Of a stretch of 64,000 nucleotides of DNA, positions 47,307-57,459 are shown piece by piece. Location: positions 124,001-188,000 of the forward strand of contig JAJEBW010000048.1 of the NCBI GenBank assembly GCA_022822325.1. Reading direction: 5' to 3'. The translations under genes and the position numbers were made by a program. The notes under the pieces are model-generated. The model was not told where the DNA came from, searched no databases, and saw nothing but the letters and a program-made list of their open reading frames with translations. Numbering within the stretch: the first letter of the stretch is position 1; the number at the start of each line of letters is the position of its first letter. Source of the DNA: Gemmatimonadota bacterium. Lineage in GTDB: Bacteria > Gemmatimonadota > Gemmatimonadetes > Longimicrobiales > Gaopeijiaceae.

Positions 47307-48559
47307 GGGCGGTCCGGCCCCTCGTCCGCAAGGGGGGCGTTCTGCAGTGGGGCCGCCACTCGATCGAGGCGCTCGCCGAGGAGCACGGCACCCCGCTCTA
47401 CATCTACGACGGCGACCGGGTGCTGGAGCGGTTGCGCACCGTGCGCGACGCCTTCGCGGAGGTCGATCCGCTGGTCGCCTACTCGGTCAAGGCCAATGCG
47501 AACCTGGCGTTGCTGCGCCTCCTGGCCGGCGCGGGTTGCGGGGCCGACATCGTGAGCGGCGGGGAGCTCTACCGGGTCCGGAAGGCGGGATTTCCGGCCG
47601 GGCGCGTGGTCTTCGCCGGGGTGGGGAAGAGCGCCGCCGAGATGCGAGAGGGGATCCGGGCGGGGATTCGCGCCTTTCATGTCGAGAGCGCCGGGGAGCT
47701 GGAGGCGCTCGGGGGGGTGGCGGGGGAAGCGGGGCGGAGTGCGCCGGTGGCGGTGCGCGTCAACCCCGACGTCGAGGCCGCGACCCACGAATTCACCCGG
47801 ACCGGACATGCCGCGGCCAAGTTCGGAGTGGCGCCGGAGGAAGCGGTGGCGCTCTACCGCCGGATCGCCGCGCACCCCCATCTTCACGCGGTGGGGGTCG
47901 ATGTTCATATCGGATCCCAGGTTCGGAGCTCGGAACCCTTCCTGCGGGCGCTCGAGGTCGTGCTGGATGTCGCCGGGGCGGCCGAGCGAGAATCCGGGAC
48001 CCGGATCGGCTACATCGATCTGGGAGGCGGCTTCGGGATTGCCGGTCCGGCAGCGGAAGAGCTGGATCTGGCCGCCCTCGGCCGCGCGGTTGCCCGACGA
48101 CTCCGGGGTCGCGGGCTGTCCCTTGTCGTGGAGCCCGGCCGCTTCCTGGTGGGCGATGCCGGTGCGCTCGCGACCCGCGTCCTCTACGTCAAGCGCAGCG
48201 GCGGCATCACCTTCGTCGTCGCCGACGCCGGCATGACAGAGCTGATCCGGCCCAGTCACTATGGCGGCAGGCACGAGATCGTGCCGGTGCGGGAAGCCGG
48301 CCGCGGCCGCGTGGAACGGGTCGACGTGGTGGGGCCGGTCTGCGAACAGGGAGACTTCCTGGCGCGCGACCGCGATCTGTCGCTGCCGGCGCCGGGCGCG
48401 CTCCTGTGCGTCCTCCAGGCGGGGGCCTATGGCTTCGCGATGGCTTCCAACTACAACTCCCGGCTCCGTCCCGCCGAAGTGCTCCTGCGTGGCGACCGGG
48501 CCGAACTGGTCCGCCGCCGCGAGAAATACGCCGACCTCACGCGCAATGAGTGCACATGA
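47288..48559 (+). CDS. lysA: Diaminopimelate decarboxylase
   Basis: PLP enzyme (fold type III) for the last step of lysine synthesis. The PLP Lys lies in [36 protein letters not shown] and [11 protein letters not shown] are typical, and [19 protein letters not shown] closes the active site. GTG at 47288 has GGAGGTG just upstream and overlaps proS. Length 423. The stop overlaps the guaA ATG. Confidence 0.94.
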   Translation: MGAGVLRAVRPLVRKGGVLQWGRHSIEALAEEHGTPLYIYDGDRVLERLRTVRDAFAEVDPLVAYSVKANANLALLRLLAGAGCGADIVSGGELYRVRKAGFPAGRVVFAGVGKSAAEMREGIRAGIRAFHVESAGELEALGGVAGEAGRSAPVAVRVNPDVEAATHEFTRTGHAAAKFGVAPEEAVALYRRIAAHPHLHAVGVDVHIGSQVRSSEPFLRALEVVLDVAGAAERESGTRIGYIDLGGGFGIAGPAAEELDLAALGRAVARRLRGRGLSLVVEPGRFLVGDAGALATRVLYVKRSGGITFVVADAGMTELIRPSHYGGRHEIVPVREAGRGRVERVDVVGPVCEQGDFLARDRDLSLPAPGALLCVLQAGAYGFAMASNYNSRLRPAEVLLRGDRAELVRRREKYADLTRNECT

Positions 48560-50148
48560 ACCGCCCGACCTCCGGCGCCCCGCCGACCGACCGCCAGGGC
48601 GCCCACAGCCGCATCCTGATCGTCGACTACGGCTCGCAGTTCACCCAACTGATCGCGCGCCGGATCCGCGAGGCCCGCGTCTACTGCGAGATCCATCCCC
48701 CCGGCCGGTCCGAGGCGTGGCTGCGTCGCTGGCGCCCCGCCGGGGTCGTGCTGTCGGGCGGTCCCTCTTCGGTCTACGACCCGGACGTTCCCGGCCTGGA
48801 TCCGGGCCTCCTCCGGCTGGGCGTCCCCATTCTGGGGATCTGCTACGGCATGCAGTTGCTGGCCCGGCAGCGCGGAGGCGCTGTTGTGCCCGGCAGGCGC
48901 GAATACGGCCGGGCGCGCATGCGCATCGCCGAGGGGGCCGGAGACGATCTCTTCCACGGCTTCGATCCCGGAGAGGAGCTCGCGGTCTGGTGCTCCCACG
49001 GCGACCATGTCGACGAACCGCCCCCCGGCTTTGAGACGACCGCCGCCACGCGCGATCTTCCCGTCGCGGCCTTCCGCTCGAAATCCCGCAGGCTCCACGG
49101 GGTCCAGTTCCATCCCGAGGTCGCGCACACCCCTCGCGGCGCCGAAATCCTCGACAACTTCCTCTTCCGCATCTGCCAATGCCGGGCGGACTGGACCGCC
49201 TCCGCGTTCGTGGACGAGGCCGTGGGGCGCATTCGCGAGACGGCGGGGGACGCCCAGGTGATCTGCGGACTCTCGGGAGGCGTCGATTCCTCGGTGGCGG
49301 CTGCGCTCGTGCACCGGGCCGTGGGCGACGCGCTGACCTGCATCTTCGTCGATACGGGTCTGCTGCGATCGGGCGAACGCGAGCGCGTTGAGCGCACCTT
49401 TCGCGAACACATGCGGATCCGGCTCGTCGTGGTCGATGCGGCGGCCGAGTTTCTGGGAGAGCTGGAGGGGGTCTCCGATCCCGAGACCAAGAGGCGGATC
49501 ATTGGCGGAACCTTCATTCGCGTCTTCGAGCGCACCGCCCGCGAGCTGGGGACGAATGCGCGCTTCCTGGTGCAGGGGACGCTCTACCCGGATGTGATCG
49601 AATCGCACTCGGTGCAGGGGCCCTCCGCGACGATCAAGACGCACCACAATGTGGGCGGACTGCCGGAAGAGATGCCCTTCGATCTGATCGAACCGCTGCG
49701 AGAGCTCTTCAAGGACGAGGTGCGCGGGGTGGGCCGGACGCTGGAACTCGACGAGACCTTCATTCGGAGGCATCCCTTCCCGGGACCGGGGCTCGCGATC
49801 CGGGTGCTGGGCCAGGTGACCGCGGAACGGTTGCGAACTCTGCGCCGCGCCGACGCCATCTTCACCGAGGAGATCGAGGGGGCGGGGATCTACGACGAGA
49901 TCTGGCAGGCGCTGGCGGTGCTGTTGCCGGTGCGCTCGGTGGGGGTGATGGGCGACGGCCGCAGCTACGAGAATGTGATTGCGCTCCGCGCGGTGACCTC
50001 GCAGGATGGCATGACGGCGGACTGGTATCCCTTTGAACATCGCTTTCTGGCGCGCGTGTCGACCCGCATCATCAACGAGGTGGCCGGAGTGAACCGCGTG
50101 ACCTACGACATCAGCTCGAAGCCGCCCGCGACGATCGAGTGGGAGTAG
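48556..50148 (+). CDS. guaA: GMP synthase (glutamine-hydrolysing)
   Basis: Converts XMP to GMP. The class I glutamine amidotransferase domain has [10 protein letters not shown] with the nucleophilic Cys and [10 protein letters not shown]. The ATP-pyrophosphatase domain has [14 protein letters not shown]. The C-terminal dimerisation domain ends [11 protein letters not shown] at 48556 overlaps the lysA stop (ATGA). A GTG at 48550 is the alternative. Length 530. Confidence 0.97.
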   Translation: MNRPTSGAPPTDRQGAHSRILIVDYGSQFTQLIARRIREARVYCEIHPPGRSEAWLRRWRPAGVVLSGGPSSVYDPDVPGLDPGLLRLGVPILGICYGMQLLARQRGGAVVPGRREYGRARMRIAEGAGDDLFHGFDPGEELAVWCSHGDHVDEPPPGFETTAATRDLPVAAFRSKSRRLHGVQFHPEVAHTPRGAEILDNFLFRICQCRADWTASAFVDEAVGRIRETAGDAQVICGLSGGVDSSVAAALVHRAVGDALTCIFVDTGLLRSGERERVERTFREHMRIRLVVVDAAAEFLGELEGVSDPETKRRIIGGTFIRVFERTARELGTNARFLVQGTLYPDVIESHSVQGPSATIKTHHNVGGLPEEMPFDLIEPLRELFKDEVRGVGRTLELDETFIRRHPFPGPGLAIRVLGQVTAERLRTLRRADAIFTEEIEGAGIYDEIWQALAVLLPVRSVGVMGDGRSYENVIALRAVTSQDGMTADWYPFEHRFLARVSTRIINEVAGVNRVTYDISSKPPATIEWE

Positions 50149-50172
50149 GGACGCTCCCCCGCGAAAAGCCCG

Positions 50173-50616
50173 CTACGGATCTTCCCGGTCGGGCTGGCTC
50201 GCGAGCTCCACCATCCGGCTCTGGACCTCGGTCCACAGCTCCTCCATGAATACCGCGTCGCGCCCGTGGGCCTCGGCGAAGGCGAGCAGATCGTCCTCGG
50301 TGACTTCGTGCTCGGCGAGGATGCGGTCGCGGTCGGCGTCGGCGATCACAGCCCCCGGGGAACGCAGCTCGGCGGTCCGCAGCGCGACATAGACATCCAC
50401 GAAGCTCTCGCGCGACGGCGGAGATTCGCTGCCGGCGCCCACGCAACCGGCAAGAGGCGCCAAAGCGACGGCAACCGCCAGAGGCCGGAACCTCCGCCAA
50501 CGAATCCGCCTTCCGCGCCCATCCCCGAGGCGCTCGGCCACGCGATGTCGGCACGCGGCTCTTCCGCGCCGGCCCGGCTCCCCGCCGAAACGCCTTTCCT
50601 GCCCGAGTCGGTTCAT
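50173..50616 (-). CDS. Small lipoprotein (DUF4296-like)
   Basis: A 147-residue protein with an Arg-rich N-terminus, hydrophobic segment and lipobox LAGC at about residues 55-58. The mature part has FVDVYVALRTAELR, DADRDRILAEHEVTEDDLLAFAEAHG, a helical pattern resembling the DUF4296 group of Bacteroidetes-type lipoproteins. The resemblance is by eye only. A shorter start within the Arg-rich region is possible. It converges with guaA. Confidence 0.65.
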   Translation of the reverse strand: MNRLGQERRFGGEPGRRGRAACRHRVAERLGDGRGRRIRWRRFRPLAVAVALAPLAGCVGAGSESPPSRESFVDVYVALRTAELRSPGAVIADADRDRILAEHEVTEDDLLAFAEAHGRDAVFMEELWTEVQSRMVELASQPDREDP

Positions 50617-50630
50617 CGTCCGCTTCTCCC

Positions 50631-51010
50631 TCAGCCCTCGCTCGCCCCGGCGCGGTCGCCCGGTCGTCCCTCAATCAGCCGCCGGATCGCCTCAATCGCT
50701 CCTTCCACCCGATCCAGCCGCTTGTCGATCCGGGCTTCCATTGCCTGCATCTCGTCGCGCGTTCCCGCCAAACCCTCCCGCATACGGCTCTCCACCCGGT
50801 CGATGCGCCCGCCCAGATCCTGGCGCAAGCCCTCCAATTCGCCGGTCCGCTGATCGCGCAGACGGTCGAAGAGCACCTGGGCCTCTCCACGCGGGCCACC
50901 GGGCGAAAAAGCCGCAACAGCACCCACATGCTTCCCGCAATCGATCCGGCCGTCCCCACGATGACGGTGAGCGTCCGGAGCACATCCTCCCAACCGACCA
51001 GCCAGCTCAT
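50631..51010 (-). pseudogene. Membrane-anchored coiled-coil protein interrupted by a frameshift
   Basis: The start at 51010 has GGAGGTG eight bases upstream and encodes MSWLVGWEDVLRTLTVIVGT and a transmembrane segment. About 35-45 codons in, that frame turns into Trp/Arg/Cys-rich nonsense. The minus-1 frame from about 50920-50885 onwards is a clear amphipathic coiled coil (QDLGGRIDRVESRMREGL, RIDKRLDRVEGAIEAIRRL) ending at 50631. A CTTTTTC run at the break could be a slippage site. True mutation, sequencing error and programmed frameshift are all possible. Confidence 0.6.
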
Positions 51011-51088
51011 CCTGATTCACCTCCCCATGATCACCCCTGCCACGGCTGTGGGCCCGGCCGTCGCCGTCACCGCCTTCGGTCGTCCGAC

Positions 51089-51094
51089 AATATA
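51089..51094 (-). promoter_or_regulatory. Possible -10 box for the frameshifted coiled-coil gene
   Basis: On the minus strand TATATT, the most AT-rich hexamer of this spacer, lies about 80 bases before the start at 51010. No convincing -35 is present, so the call is tentative. Confidence 0.25.
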
Positions 51095-51199
51095 CACCCC
51101 CCCATCAGCGGATGCGTCGGCAGGGGCGCCCGGCGTCCCTCTCCGGGATGCCCGCTCCCGTCCTGCGCCGCGTCCGCGACCCGTCGCCGTTCCCGGTTC

Positions 51200-53197
51200 T
51201 CACTCCCGGGTTCCCACCCGCCAGAGGAGCCGGCAGAGCCCGGCGAAGGCCAGCGTCGCCACGATGGCGGAGGCATGGGGAAACGCCGCATCCATCCATT
51301 CATGGCCCACCAGCCAGGGCGGATCCGCCGCGGGATCGCCGGCTTTCCTCGTCGCGAAGTAAAGGGCGCCGCCGACCAGCACCGCCATGAGCGCCGCGCC
51401 CGCGATCAGCCCGGAGGCGAAGAGAACCCCCCGTTCGCGCCGTTCCGCCCGAATGCTCGCGCCATCGGGGGTGTCGCCGGCGTCCCGGTAGCGGCGCGCC
51501 AGCCCCATCCGGATCAGGCCGCCGATCAGGATCGGAGTCATCAGCCATATGGGCAGGTAGAGGCCGACCGCGAAGGCGAGCGACGGCAGCCGGAAGCCGA
51601 ACTCGACCACCAGGGCGAGCGCCACTCCCAGGATCACGAAGCGCCAAGGCAGCGAGGCATTGAGAACTCCGTCGATCACCAGGCTCATCAGGGTGGCTTG
51701 CGGGGCCGGCAGGTCCTCCGACCCGATGCCGTAGACCCCGTTGAGCATGACCAGCACCCCTCCCATCGCGGCCGCGCTTGCCAGCACGCCGATCATTTCG
51801 CCCACCTGCATGCGGGCCGGGGTGGCGCCAACGAGGAATCCCGTCTTGAGATCCTGCGAGGTGTCGCCCGCGACCGCCGCCGCGACGCATACCACCGCGC
51901 CCACCGCGAGCACCGCCACCTTGGCCGTCGCGCTGCCGTCGTTCAGTCCCAGCGCCACCCAGATCAGCGAGGTGAGGAGGAGAGCGGCGATCGTCATTCC
52001 CGACACGGGATTCGACGACGATCCGATCAGTCCCACGATCCGGCTCGACACCGTCACGAAGAAGAAGCTGAAGACGACGATCAGAAAAGCGCCCAGCGGC
52101 CCCACCGGCACCCCCGGCCATAGCCAGAGCGCAATCGCCATCAGCGCGGCCAGGCCGGCCACCAGCCGAAGCGACAGGTCGCGCCGGGTGCGTTCCTCCC
52201 GGCCGCCGCCGTCGCCGCCCACCTGTCCCAGACCCAGCCGGATCGATTCGACGATGGTGGGGAAGGACTTGACGAGGGTCACGATCCCGGCGCAGCCAAC
52301 CGCTCCCGCGCCCACATAGCGGATGTAGTAGCTCCAGATCTCCGCCGATTCCAGCGACGCCATCGACGCGGTGGCCGGATAGATCGCGTTCTCGCCGCCC
52401 CACAGGTTGATGATGGGGATCAGGACGAGCCAGGCCAGCGCGCTTCCCCCGAACATGATCGCCGCGATGCGCGGCCCGATGATGAATCCGACGCCCAGCA
52501 GCTCCGGGGTAAAGTCGCCGCCGGCATGGGCCTTGCCCGGCAGGGGCAGCTCCGGACGTTCGCTCCAGAGCGCGAGGCCCCTGGGGTGTGCGATGATCTG
52601 GTAGAGGGCGCCGATTCCGAGCCCCGAGAAGAGAAGCCGCGCCTTGCCGCCGCCGGTGTCGCCCGCGACCTGGACCTCGGCGCAGGCGGTGCCTTCCGGG
52701 TAGGGGAGCTTGCCGTGCTCGCGCGAGATGAGGAAGCGCCGCAGCGGAATCATGAAGAGGACGCCAAGGAGTCCGCCGAAGGCCGCGATCACCGAGACCT
52801 GCACCAGATCGACGACGATTTCGGGATCGGAGCGTTGCCAGATGAAGAGGGCCGGCAGACTGAAGATGACCCCCGCCGCCAACGCTTCGCCCGAGGAGCC
52901 GATCGTCTGGACCATGTTGGTTTCGAGGATCGTGCCGTGGCGAAAAGCCCGGAAGATCGCGACCGCCATAACCGCGGCGGGGATCGAGGCGCTGACGGTG
53001 AGGCCGACGCGCAGCCCGAGGTAGGCGTTCGCCGCTCCAAAGACGATCGCCATGACCACCCCGACCAGGACCGCCTTCAGGGTGAACTCGGCCATTTGGG
53101 TCGTCGCGGGAACGTAGGGACGGTACTCGCGTCCGGGAACCGGCTCGTATGCTTCCGCGGGCAGGCCTTTGCGGGCCGGAGGATCCGAAGTGGCCAT
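51200..53197 (-). CDS. OPT-family oligopeptide transporter
   Basis: Polytopic membrane protein of 665 residues with about 15 hydrophobic segments. Family hallmarks are VFGAANAYLGLRVGLTVSASIPAAV (starting near residue 53), the NMVQTIGSSGEALAAGVIF block and KLPYPEGTACAEV. OPT proteins import small peptides or metal chelates; the substrate is unknown here. The start at 53197 has AGGAAG upstream. It is divergent from clpB across a 226-base spacer. Confidence 0.93.
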   Translation of the reverse strand: MATSDPPARKGLPAEAYEPVPGREYRPYVPATTQMAEFTLKAVLVGVVMAIVFGAANAYLGLRVGLTVSASIPAAVMAVAIFRAFRHGTILETNMVQTIGSSGEALAAGVIFSLPALFIWQRSDPEIVVDLVQVSVIAAFGGLLGVLFMIPLRRFLISREHGKLPYPEGTACAEVQVAGDTGGGKARLLFSGLGIGALYQIIAHPRGLALWSERPELPLPGKAHAGGDFTPELLGVGFIIGPRIAAIMFGGSALAWLVLIPIINLWGGENAIYPATASMASLESAEIWSYYIRYVGAGAVGCAGIVTLVKSFPTIVESIRLGLGQVGGDGGGREERTRRDLSLRLVAGLAALMAIALWLWPGVPVGPLGAFLIVVFSFFFVTVSSRIVGLIGSSSNPVSGMTIAALLLTSLIWVALGLNDGSATAKVAVLAVGAVVCVAAAVAGDTSQDLKTGFLVGATPARMQVGEMIGVLASAAAMGGVLVMLNGVYGIGSEDLPAPQATLMSLVIDGVLNASLPWRFVILGVALALVVEFGFRLPSLAFAVGLYLPIWLMTPILIGGLIRMGLARRYRDAGDTPDGASIRAERRERGVLFASGLIAGAALMAVLVGGALYFATRKAGDPAADPPWLVGHEWMDAAFPHASAIVATLAFAGLCRLLWRVGTRE

Positions 53198-53423
53198 TCG
53201 CGTCTTCCTGGGGTTTGGGGGTCTGGGGCGCGTTCCTGCGCGCGCGGCCCCGGTTGGTTCGTCTCGTCTCGCCGAAGCGGGCCCGCCCGCATGGCCCGCC
53301 GCTTGCATCGACCGGCGCCCCGGCGGATGAGCGGCCCCGATCGGAGCGCCCCGGCGCGGCCAAAGTGGCAGTCTCGCCCATCCGGCGCAAATCGTGGATC
53401 CGAACCCGCACAAGGACCGAATC

Positions 53424-56024
53424 ATGCTGAATGCCGACCGGCTCACCGTGAAGGCCGCCGAGGCCATCTCCGCCGCCGCCCGCGCCGCCCGGCGCGCCCA
53501 ACACCCCGAGATCGAGGGACTGCACCTCCTGCGGGCGCTTCTGGAACAGGAAGAGGGAGTGGTGACCCCCGTCCTGAACAAGATGGAGGCCTCGCCGGAG
53601 AAGATCGGGCTCGAAGCCGGCGCGGAGCTGGGGCGCCGGGCGCGGGTGACCGGAGGGACCGAACCGGGAGCGTCGCGTCACCTGAGGGGCGCCTTCGATG
53701 CCGCCGAGGAGGCCGCCCGCGAACTGGGAGACGCCTACATCTCGACGGAACACCTTCTTCTGGGGCTGGTCGGCGGCAAGGGAGACGCGGCCCGGATCCT
53801 CCGGCGCAACGGGGTGACGCGCGACCGACTCGCATCCGCCCTCGACGCCATTCGCGGATCGCACCGGGCGGAGAGCCGCAACCCCGAAGAGAAGTACCAG
53901 GCGCTGAAGCGCTTCTCGCACGATCTGACCGCGCGGGCGCGGCGTGGCAAGCTCGATCCGGTGATCGGGCGCGACGACGAGATTCGCCGCATGATGAAGG
54001 TTCTGGGCCGCCGCACCAAGAACAATCCCGTGCTGATCGGGGAGCCGGGGGTGGGGAAGACGGCGATCGCCGAAGGCCTGGCGCAGCGGATCGTGGCCGG
54101 GGACGTGCCCAACTCGTTGAGCGGCAAGCAGTTGATGTCGCTCGACATTTCGGCCATGCTCGCCGGGGCCAGGTACCGGGGCGACTTCGAGGAGCGGATG
54201 AAGGCGGTGCTGAAGGAGGTCACGGAGGCCGGGGGACGCTACATCCTCTTCATCGACGAGCTCCACACGATCGTCGGCGCGGGCGCGGCTCAGGGTGCGG
54301 TAGATGCCGGCAACATGCTCAAGCCCGCCCTGGCCCGGGGCGATCTCCGCATGATCGGCGCGACCACGCTCGGGGAATACCGCAAACACATCGAAAAGGA
54401 CCCCGCTCTGGAGCGCCGCTTCCAGCCCGTCTTCGTGGCGCCGACCCCGGTCGAGGACACGATCGCCATTCTGCGCGGCATCAAGGAGCGCTACGAGGTC
54501 CACCATGGCGTCCGCATCACTGATAACGCGCTGATCGCTGCGGCGAGATTGTCGGACCGGTACATCGGCGGCCGTTTCCTGCCCGACAAGGCCATCGACC
54601 TGATGGACGAGGCGGGGAGTCGGCTCCGCATCGAGATCGAATCGTTGCCGGAGGAGATCGACGAGGTGGAACGGAAGATCATTCAGTTGGAGATCGAACG
54701 GCAGGCGCTCGCCGGCGAGAAGGACCGGGGGGCGCGCGACCGCCGGGGCGCGATCGAAGCCGAACTCTCGGAGCTGCGCGAATCGAGCCAGGCGCTGAAG
54801 GCGGGGTGGCAGGCCGAAAAGACGCAGATTACGCGCATTCAGGAGTTGGCCGAGCGGGTGGACGGGCTGCGGACCGAGGCCGAACAGGCCAGGCGGGACG
54901 GCGATCTGGGGCGGGCGGCCGAGATCCAGTACGCCGAGATCCCGCGGGCGCAGACCGAGATCGGAAGCGCGAAGGAGCGACTGGCGGGGCTCCAGGCCGA
55001 GGGAAAATTCCTGAAGGAGGAGGTCACCTTCGACGACATCGCCGAGGTGGTTGCCGAATGGACGGGAATCCCGGTCACGCGGCTGCTGGATTCGGAGCGC
55101 GAGCGGCTGGCCCGGCTGGAGGCGCTCCTGGGCAGGCGGGTGATCGGGCAGGAACGGGCGCTCGGCGCGGTGGCGCGGGCGGTGCGGCGATCGCGGGCGG
55201 GGGTGCAGGATCCGAACCGGCCGATCGGCTCCTTCCTCTTTCTGGGACCGACCGGGGTGGGGAAGACCGAAACCGCGCGGGCCCTGGCCGAGTTTCTCTT
55301 CAACGACGAACGCGCGCTGGTCCGGATCGACATGTCCGAGTACATGGAGGCGCATGCCGTCTCGAGGCTGGTGGGAGCGCCGCCGGGCTATGTGGGCTAC
55401 GACGAGGGCGGCCAGCTCACCGAGGCGGTCCGTCGTCGTCCGCACACGGTGATTCTCTTCGACGAGGTCGAGAAGGCGCACCCCAGGGTCTTCAACATCT
55501 TCCTCCAGATCCTCGACGACGGCCGCCTCACCGACGGCCAGGGACGCACGGTGGATTTTCGCAACGCGGTCATCATCATGACCTCCAACATCGCCGGGTC
55601 CGAGATTCTGGAGCGCGCCGACCGGGGATCCTGGAGCGAGGTGGAGGCGATGGTCACCCGTCGGCTGCGGGAGCATTTCCGCCCCGAATTCATCAATCGA
55701 GTGGATGAGACAATCGTATTCAAACCGTTGTCAAAAAACGACTTGCTGCAAATCGTCGACCTGCGTCTGGAGTGGGTGGCCCAGCGCGTGCGGGAGCACT
55801 CCTGCGGCATCGAGGTCTCGGATGCGGCCCGGCGGCTGATCGCGCGCGAGTCGTACGATCCCGCCTTCGGAGCGCGCCCCCTCAAGCGGACGGTGCAGCG
55901 GCTGGTGCAGGACGAGCTGGCCATGGAAATCCTGCAGCGGCGCGTGCAGCCCGGGCAGACGGTGCGCGTCGATGTGGGCGCCGACGGCAAGCTCGCTTTC
56001 CGGGTCGAGGGGAAGCCGTGGTGA
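53424..56024 (+). CDS. clpB: ATP-dependent disaggregase ClpB
   Basis: Hexameric AAA+ chaperone that resolubilises aggregates with DnaK. The N-domain (1-150) is followed by AAA-1 with GEPGVGKT, a coiled-coil middle domain (about 400-530) and AAA-2 with GPTGVGKT and the pore loop GYVGYDEGG. The 866 residues are full length. ATG at 53424 (MLNADRLT) has AAGGA upstream and is preferred over a GTG 30 bases earlier. No CIRCE element or clear heat-shock promoter is visible. Confidence 0.96.
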   Translation: MLNADRLTVKAAEAISAAARAARRAQHPEIEGLHLLRALLEQEEGVVTPVLNKMEASPEKIGLEAGAELGRRARVTGGTEPGASRHLRGAFDAAEEAARELGDAYISTEHLLLGLVGGKGDAARILRRNGVTRDRLASALDAIRGSHRAESRNPEEKYQALKRFSHDLTARARRGKLDPVIGRDDEIRRMMKVLGRRTKNNPVLIGEPGVGKTAIAEGLAQRIVAGDVPNSLSGKQLMSLDISAMLAGARYRGDFEERMKAVLKEVTEAGGRYILFIDELHTIVGAGAAQGAVDAGNMLKPALARGDLRMIGATTLGEYRKHIEKDPALERRFQPVFVAPTPVEDTIAILRGIKERYEVHHGVRITDNALIAAARLSDRYIGGRFLPDKAIDLMDEAGSRLRIEIESLPEEIDEVERKIIQLEIERQALAGEKDRGARDRRGAIEAELSELRESSQALKAGWQAEKTQITRIQELAERVDGLRTEAEQARRDGDLGRAAEIQYAEIPRAQTEIGSAKERLAGLQAEGKFLKEEVTFDDIAEVVAEWTGIPVTRLLDSERERLARLEALLGRRVIGQERALGAVARAVRRSRAGVQDPNRPIGSFLFLGPTGVGKTETARALAEFLFNDERALVRIDMSEYMEAHAVSRLVGAPPGYVGYDEGGQLTEAVRRRPHTVILFDEVEKAHPRVFNIFLQILDDGRLTDGQGRTVDFRNAVIIMTSNIAGSEILERADRGSWSEVEAMVTRRLREHFRPEFINRVDETIVFKPLSKNDLLQIVDLRLEWVAQRVREHSCGIEVSDAARRLIARESYDPAFGARPLKRTVQRLVQDELAMEILQRRVQPGQTVRVDVGADGKLAFRVEGKPW

Positions 56025-56171
56025 CGACGCGGGAGCGAGCCGGTGCGGTCGCGCGGCCGGACTGCGGGGTTGAACGGGGGTGGGGGAAGGGACCCGGTGC
56101 GTGCCGCGGCAAATGGAACGGGGGGCGACGGGGTTTGCGCGCGACTGGAGAATGGGCACGGGAGAATGGAG

Positions 56172-56750
56172 ATGGATGAGGCGACCTTCGTGCGGCGAGG
56201 GATTGGAGGGGCGGGCGGCGCGCCGGGGCGAACGGGCCGGGCGGCGCGAGTGGTCTGGCTGGCGCTGGCGGCCGCGTGCGGGACGGTGGCCGAGGGGGGA
56301 GATTTCTCGCCGGGGCCTCCGTCGGCGGGAATCGACGGGGGGCGCGCGGAATCGCCGGAGGACGCGGTGGCGCGCTTCCTGGGCGCGGTGGCCCGCGACG
56401 ATCACGCGGCGATGGCGCGGCACTTCGGAACCCGGGACGGTCCGTTCGGGGAGACGGGGGGTGGGGTGGGGTGCGCGCTGCGCCGTCTGGGTTCGTGGGT
56501 GGGAATCGGCGATCGTTGCCCGACCAGGGCCGAGATCGAAACGAGGATGGCGCTCGTGGCCCGCATCCTGGCGCACGATTCGTACCGCATTGGGGGCAGC
56601 GCGGGGGTGGTGGGGCGGGGGACGACGGCCCGGCGCATCCTGGTGGAGCTCGCCGATGCGGCGGGGCGCGCGGTCGCGGTGCCGTTTGTGGTGGTGAAGG
56701 CCGGCGGGGGGTGGCTGGTGGAGGAGGTGGGGTTGGGCGCAATTTCCTGA
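56172..56750 (+). CDS. Hypothetical lipoprotein, NTF2-like
   Basis: A 192-residue protein with an Arg-containing signal and lipobox-like LAAAC at about residues 28-32. The mature part contains ESPEDAVARFLGAVARDDHAAMARHFGT, a pattern seen in NTF2/SnoaL-like ligand-binding lipoproteins. ATG at 56172 has GGAG 8 bases upstream. Longer frames exist but are low-complexity. No partner is obvious. Confidence 0.6.
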   Translation: MDEATFVRRGIGGAGGAPGRTGRAARVVWLALAAACGTVAEGGDFSPGPPSAGIDGGRAESPEDAVARFLGAVARDDHAAMARHFGTRDGPFGETGGGVGCALRRLGSWVGIGDRCPTRAEIETRMALVARILAHDSYRIGGSAGVVGRGTTARRILVELADAAGRAVAVPFVVVKAGGGWLVEEVGLGAIS

Positions 56751-56781
56751 ATCGACGGGACGGTCGGCTGAATCGACGGGA
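56747..56781 (+). repeat. 14-bp direct repeat with 21-base period
   Basis: CTGAATCGACGGGA occurs at 56747-56760 and 56768-56781; the first copy includes the stop codon of the preceding gene. The bases after each copy (CGGTCGG and TGACCGG) are also similar, suggesting a 21-bp tandem duplication. Confidence 0.75.
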
Positions 56782-56839
56782 TGACCGGCCGGTTTCATGA
56801 CTTGCCCCGGGCCGATACCGCAAATCCGGAAAGCCAGAG

Positions 56840-57334
56840 ATGACCGTAGCGAGCGCGGTTCCCTTCACCTTCAGGCGCAGCTCCGACCTCTACACCTCGG
56901 GCGGCGGCTACGAGTCCACCACCGAGACCGCGCAGGGTCTGGTGCGGCTGGAGCGCGGCCGTCTGGTCATTCAGTGGCGTCTGGCGGTGCGCACCGAAGC
57001 GACGAAGGGAGCTTCCTACGAGACGCGCGAGCAGATCGAGCCGGTGCGCGAGATCGTCATTCCGCTCGACCGGGTGGCGGGCGCCTTCGTCACCGAGGGC
57101 TGGTGGACGAAGATCGCGGGGCCGAGGCTGGTGATCACCGCCGCGGACCTTCTCGCCTTCGAGGAGATTGCGGGTCAGCAGGGGCTCCGGCTCAAGCATC
57201 CCTCCAAACTGGTGTTGCGTCTCAAGCGCGCCGACCGGCTGATCGCCGAAGAGTTCGCGGCGGAGTTGGCGCTGAGCCTGGCGCGGTTGCCGGAGGGCGG
57301 GCCGGCAGGTACGATTGCCGCTGGCTCGGAGTGA
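56840..57334 (+). CDS. Hypothetical cytoplasmic protein, possibly PH-like
   Basis: A 164-residue soluble protein of alternating beta-strands followed by a C-terminal helix (RADRLIAEEFAAELALSLARL). The pattern resembles bacterial PH-like domains, but no family is recognised with certainty. It has no signal peptide or membrane segment. It lies 89 bases after the NTF2-like lipoprotein and is followed by degenerate ATCGGAATGA repeats. Confidence 0.65.
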   Translation: MTVASAVPFTFRRSSDLYTSGGGYESTTETAQGLVRLERGRLVIQWRLAVRTEATKGASYETREQIEPVREIVIPLDRVAGAFVTEGWWTKIAGPRLVITAADLLAFEEIAGQQGLRLKHPSKLVLRLKRADRLIAEEFAAELALSLARLPEGGPAGTIAAGSE

Positions 57335-57459
57335 CTGAGTCACAGGGATCGGAGTGACAGAAATCGGAATGGCGCCGGTGGACATGGCGACGGATCGGAA
57401 TGAGAGGAATCGGACAGGAAACGCAGAGACAAGGATCGAAATGACACGGATCGGAATGA
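57325..57459 (+). repeat. Cluster of degenerate ATCGGARTGAC repeats
   Basis: About seven copies of a 9-11-base motif related to ATCGGAATGAC occur at 57325, 57348, 57363, 57393, 57408, 57435 and 57450. They span the end of the 56840 gene, the spacer and the candidate starts of the propeller gene. Spacing is irregular (about 15-30 bases). Confidence 0.6.

Noticed and set aside
50631-51020. Intact 129-codon gene starting at 51020 in the coiled-coil frame
   Set aside because: Its start is a GTG lying between the strong ribosome-binding site and the better ATG at 51010, and its first 40 codons lack the transmembrane segment; a frameshifted gene explains the data better.
53198-53423. Heat-shock control element before clpB
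   Set aside because: No CIRCE inverted repeat and no clear sigma32-type boxes were found.
51300-55676. 1458-codon open frame on the minus strand
   Set aside because: It runs antisense across the OPT gene and clpB, has Arg/Pro/Gly-rich translation, and no family motif. Long antisense frames are expected at this GC content.
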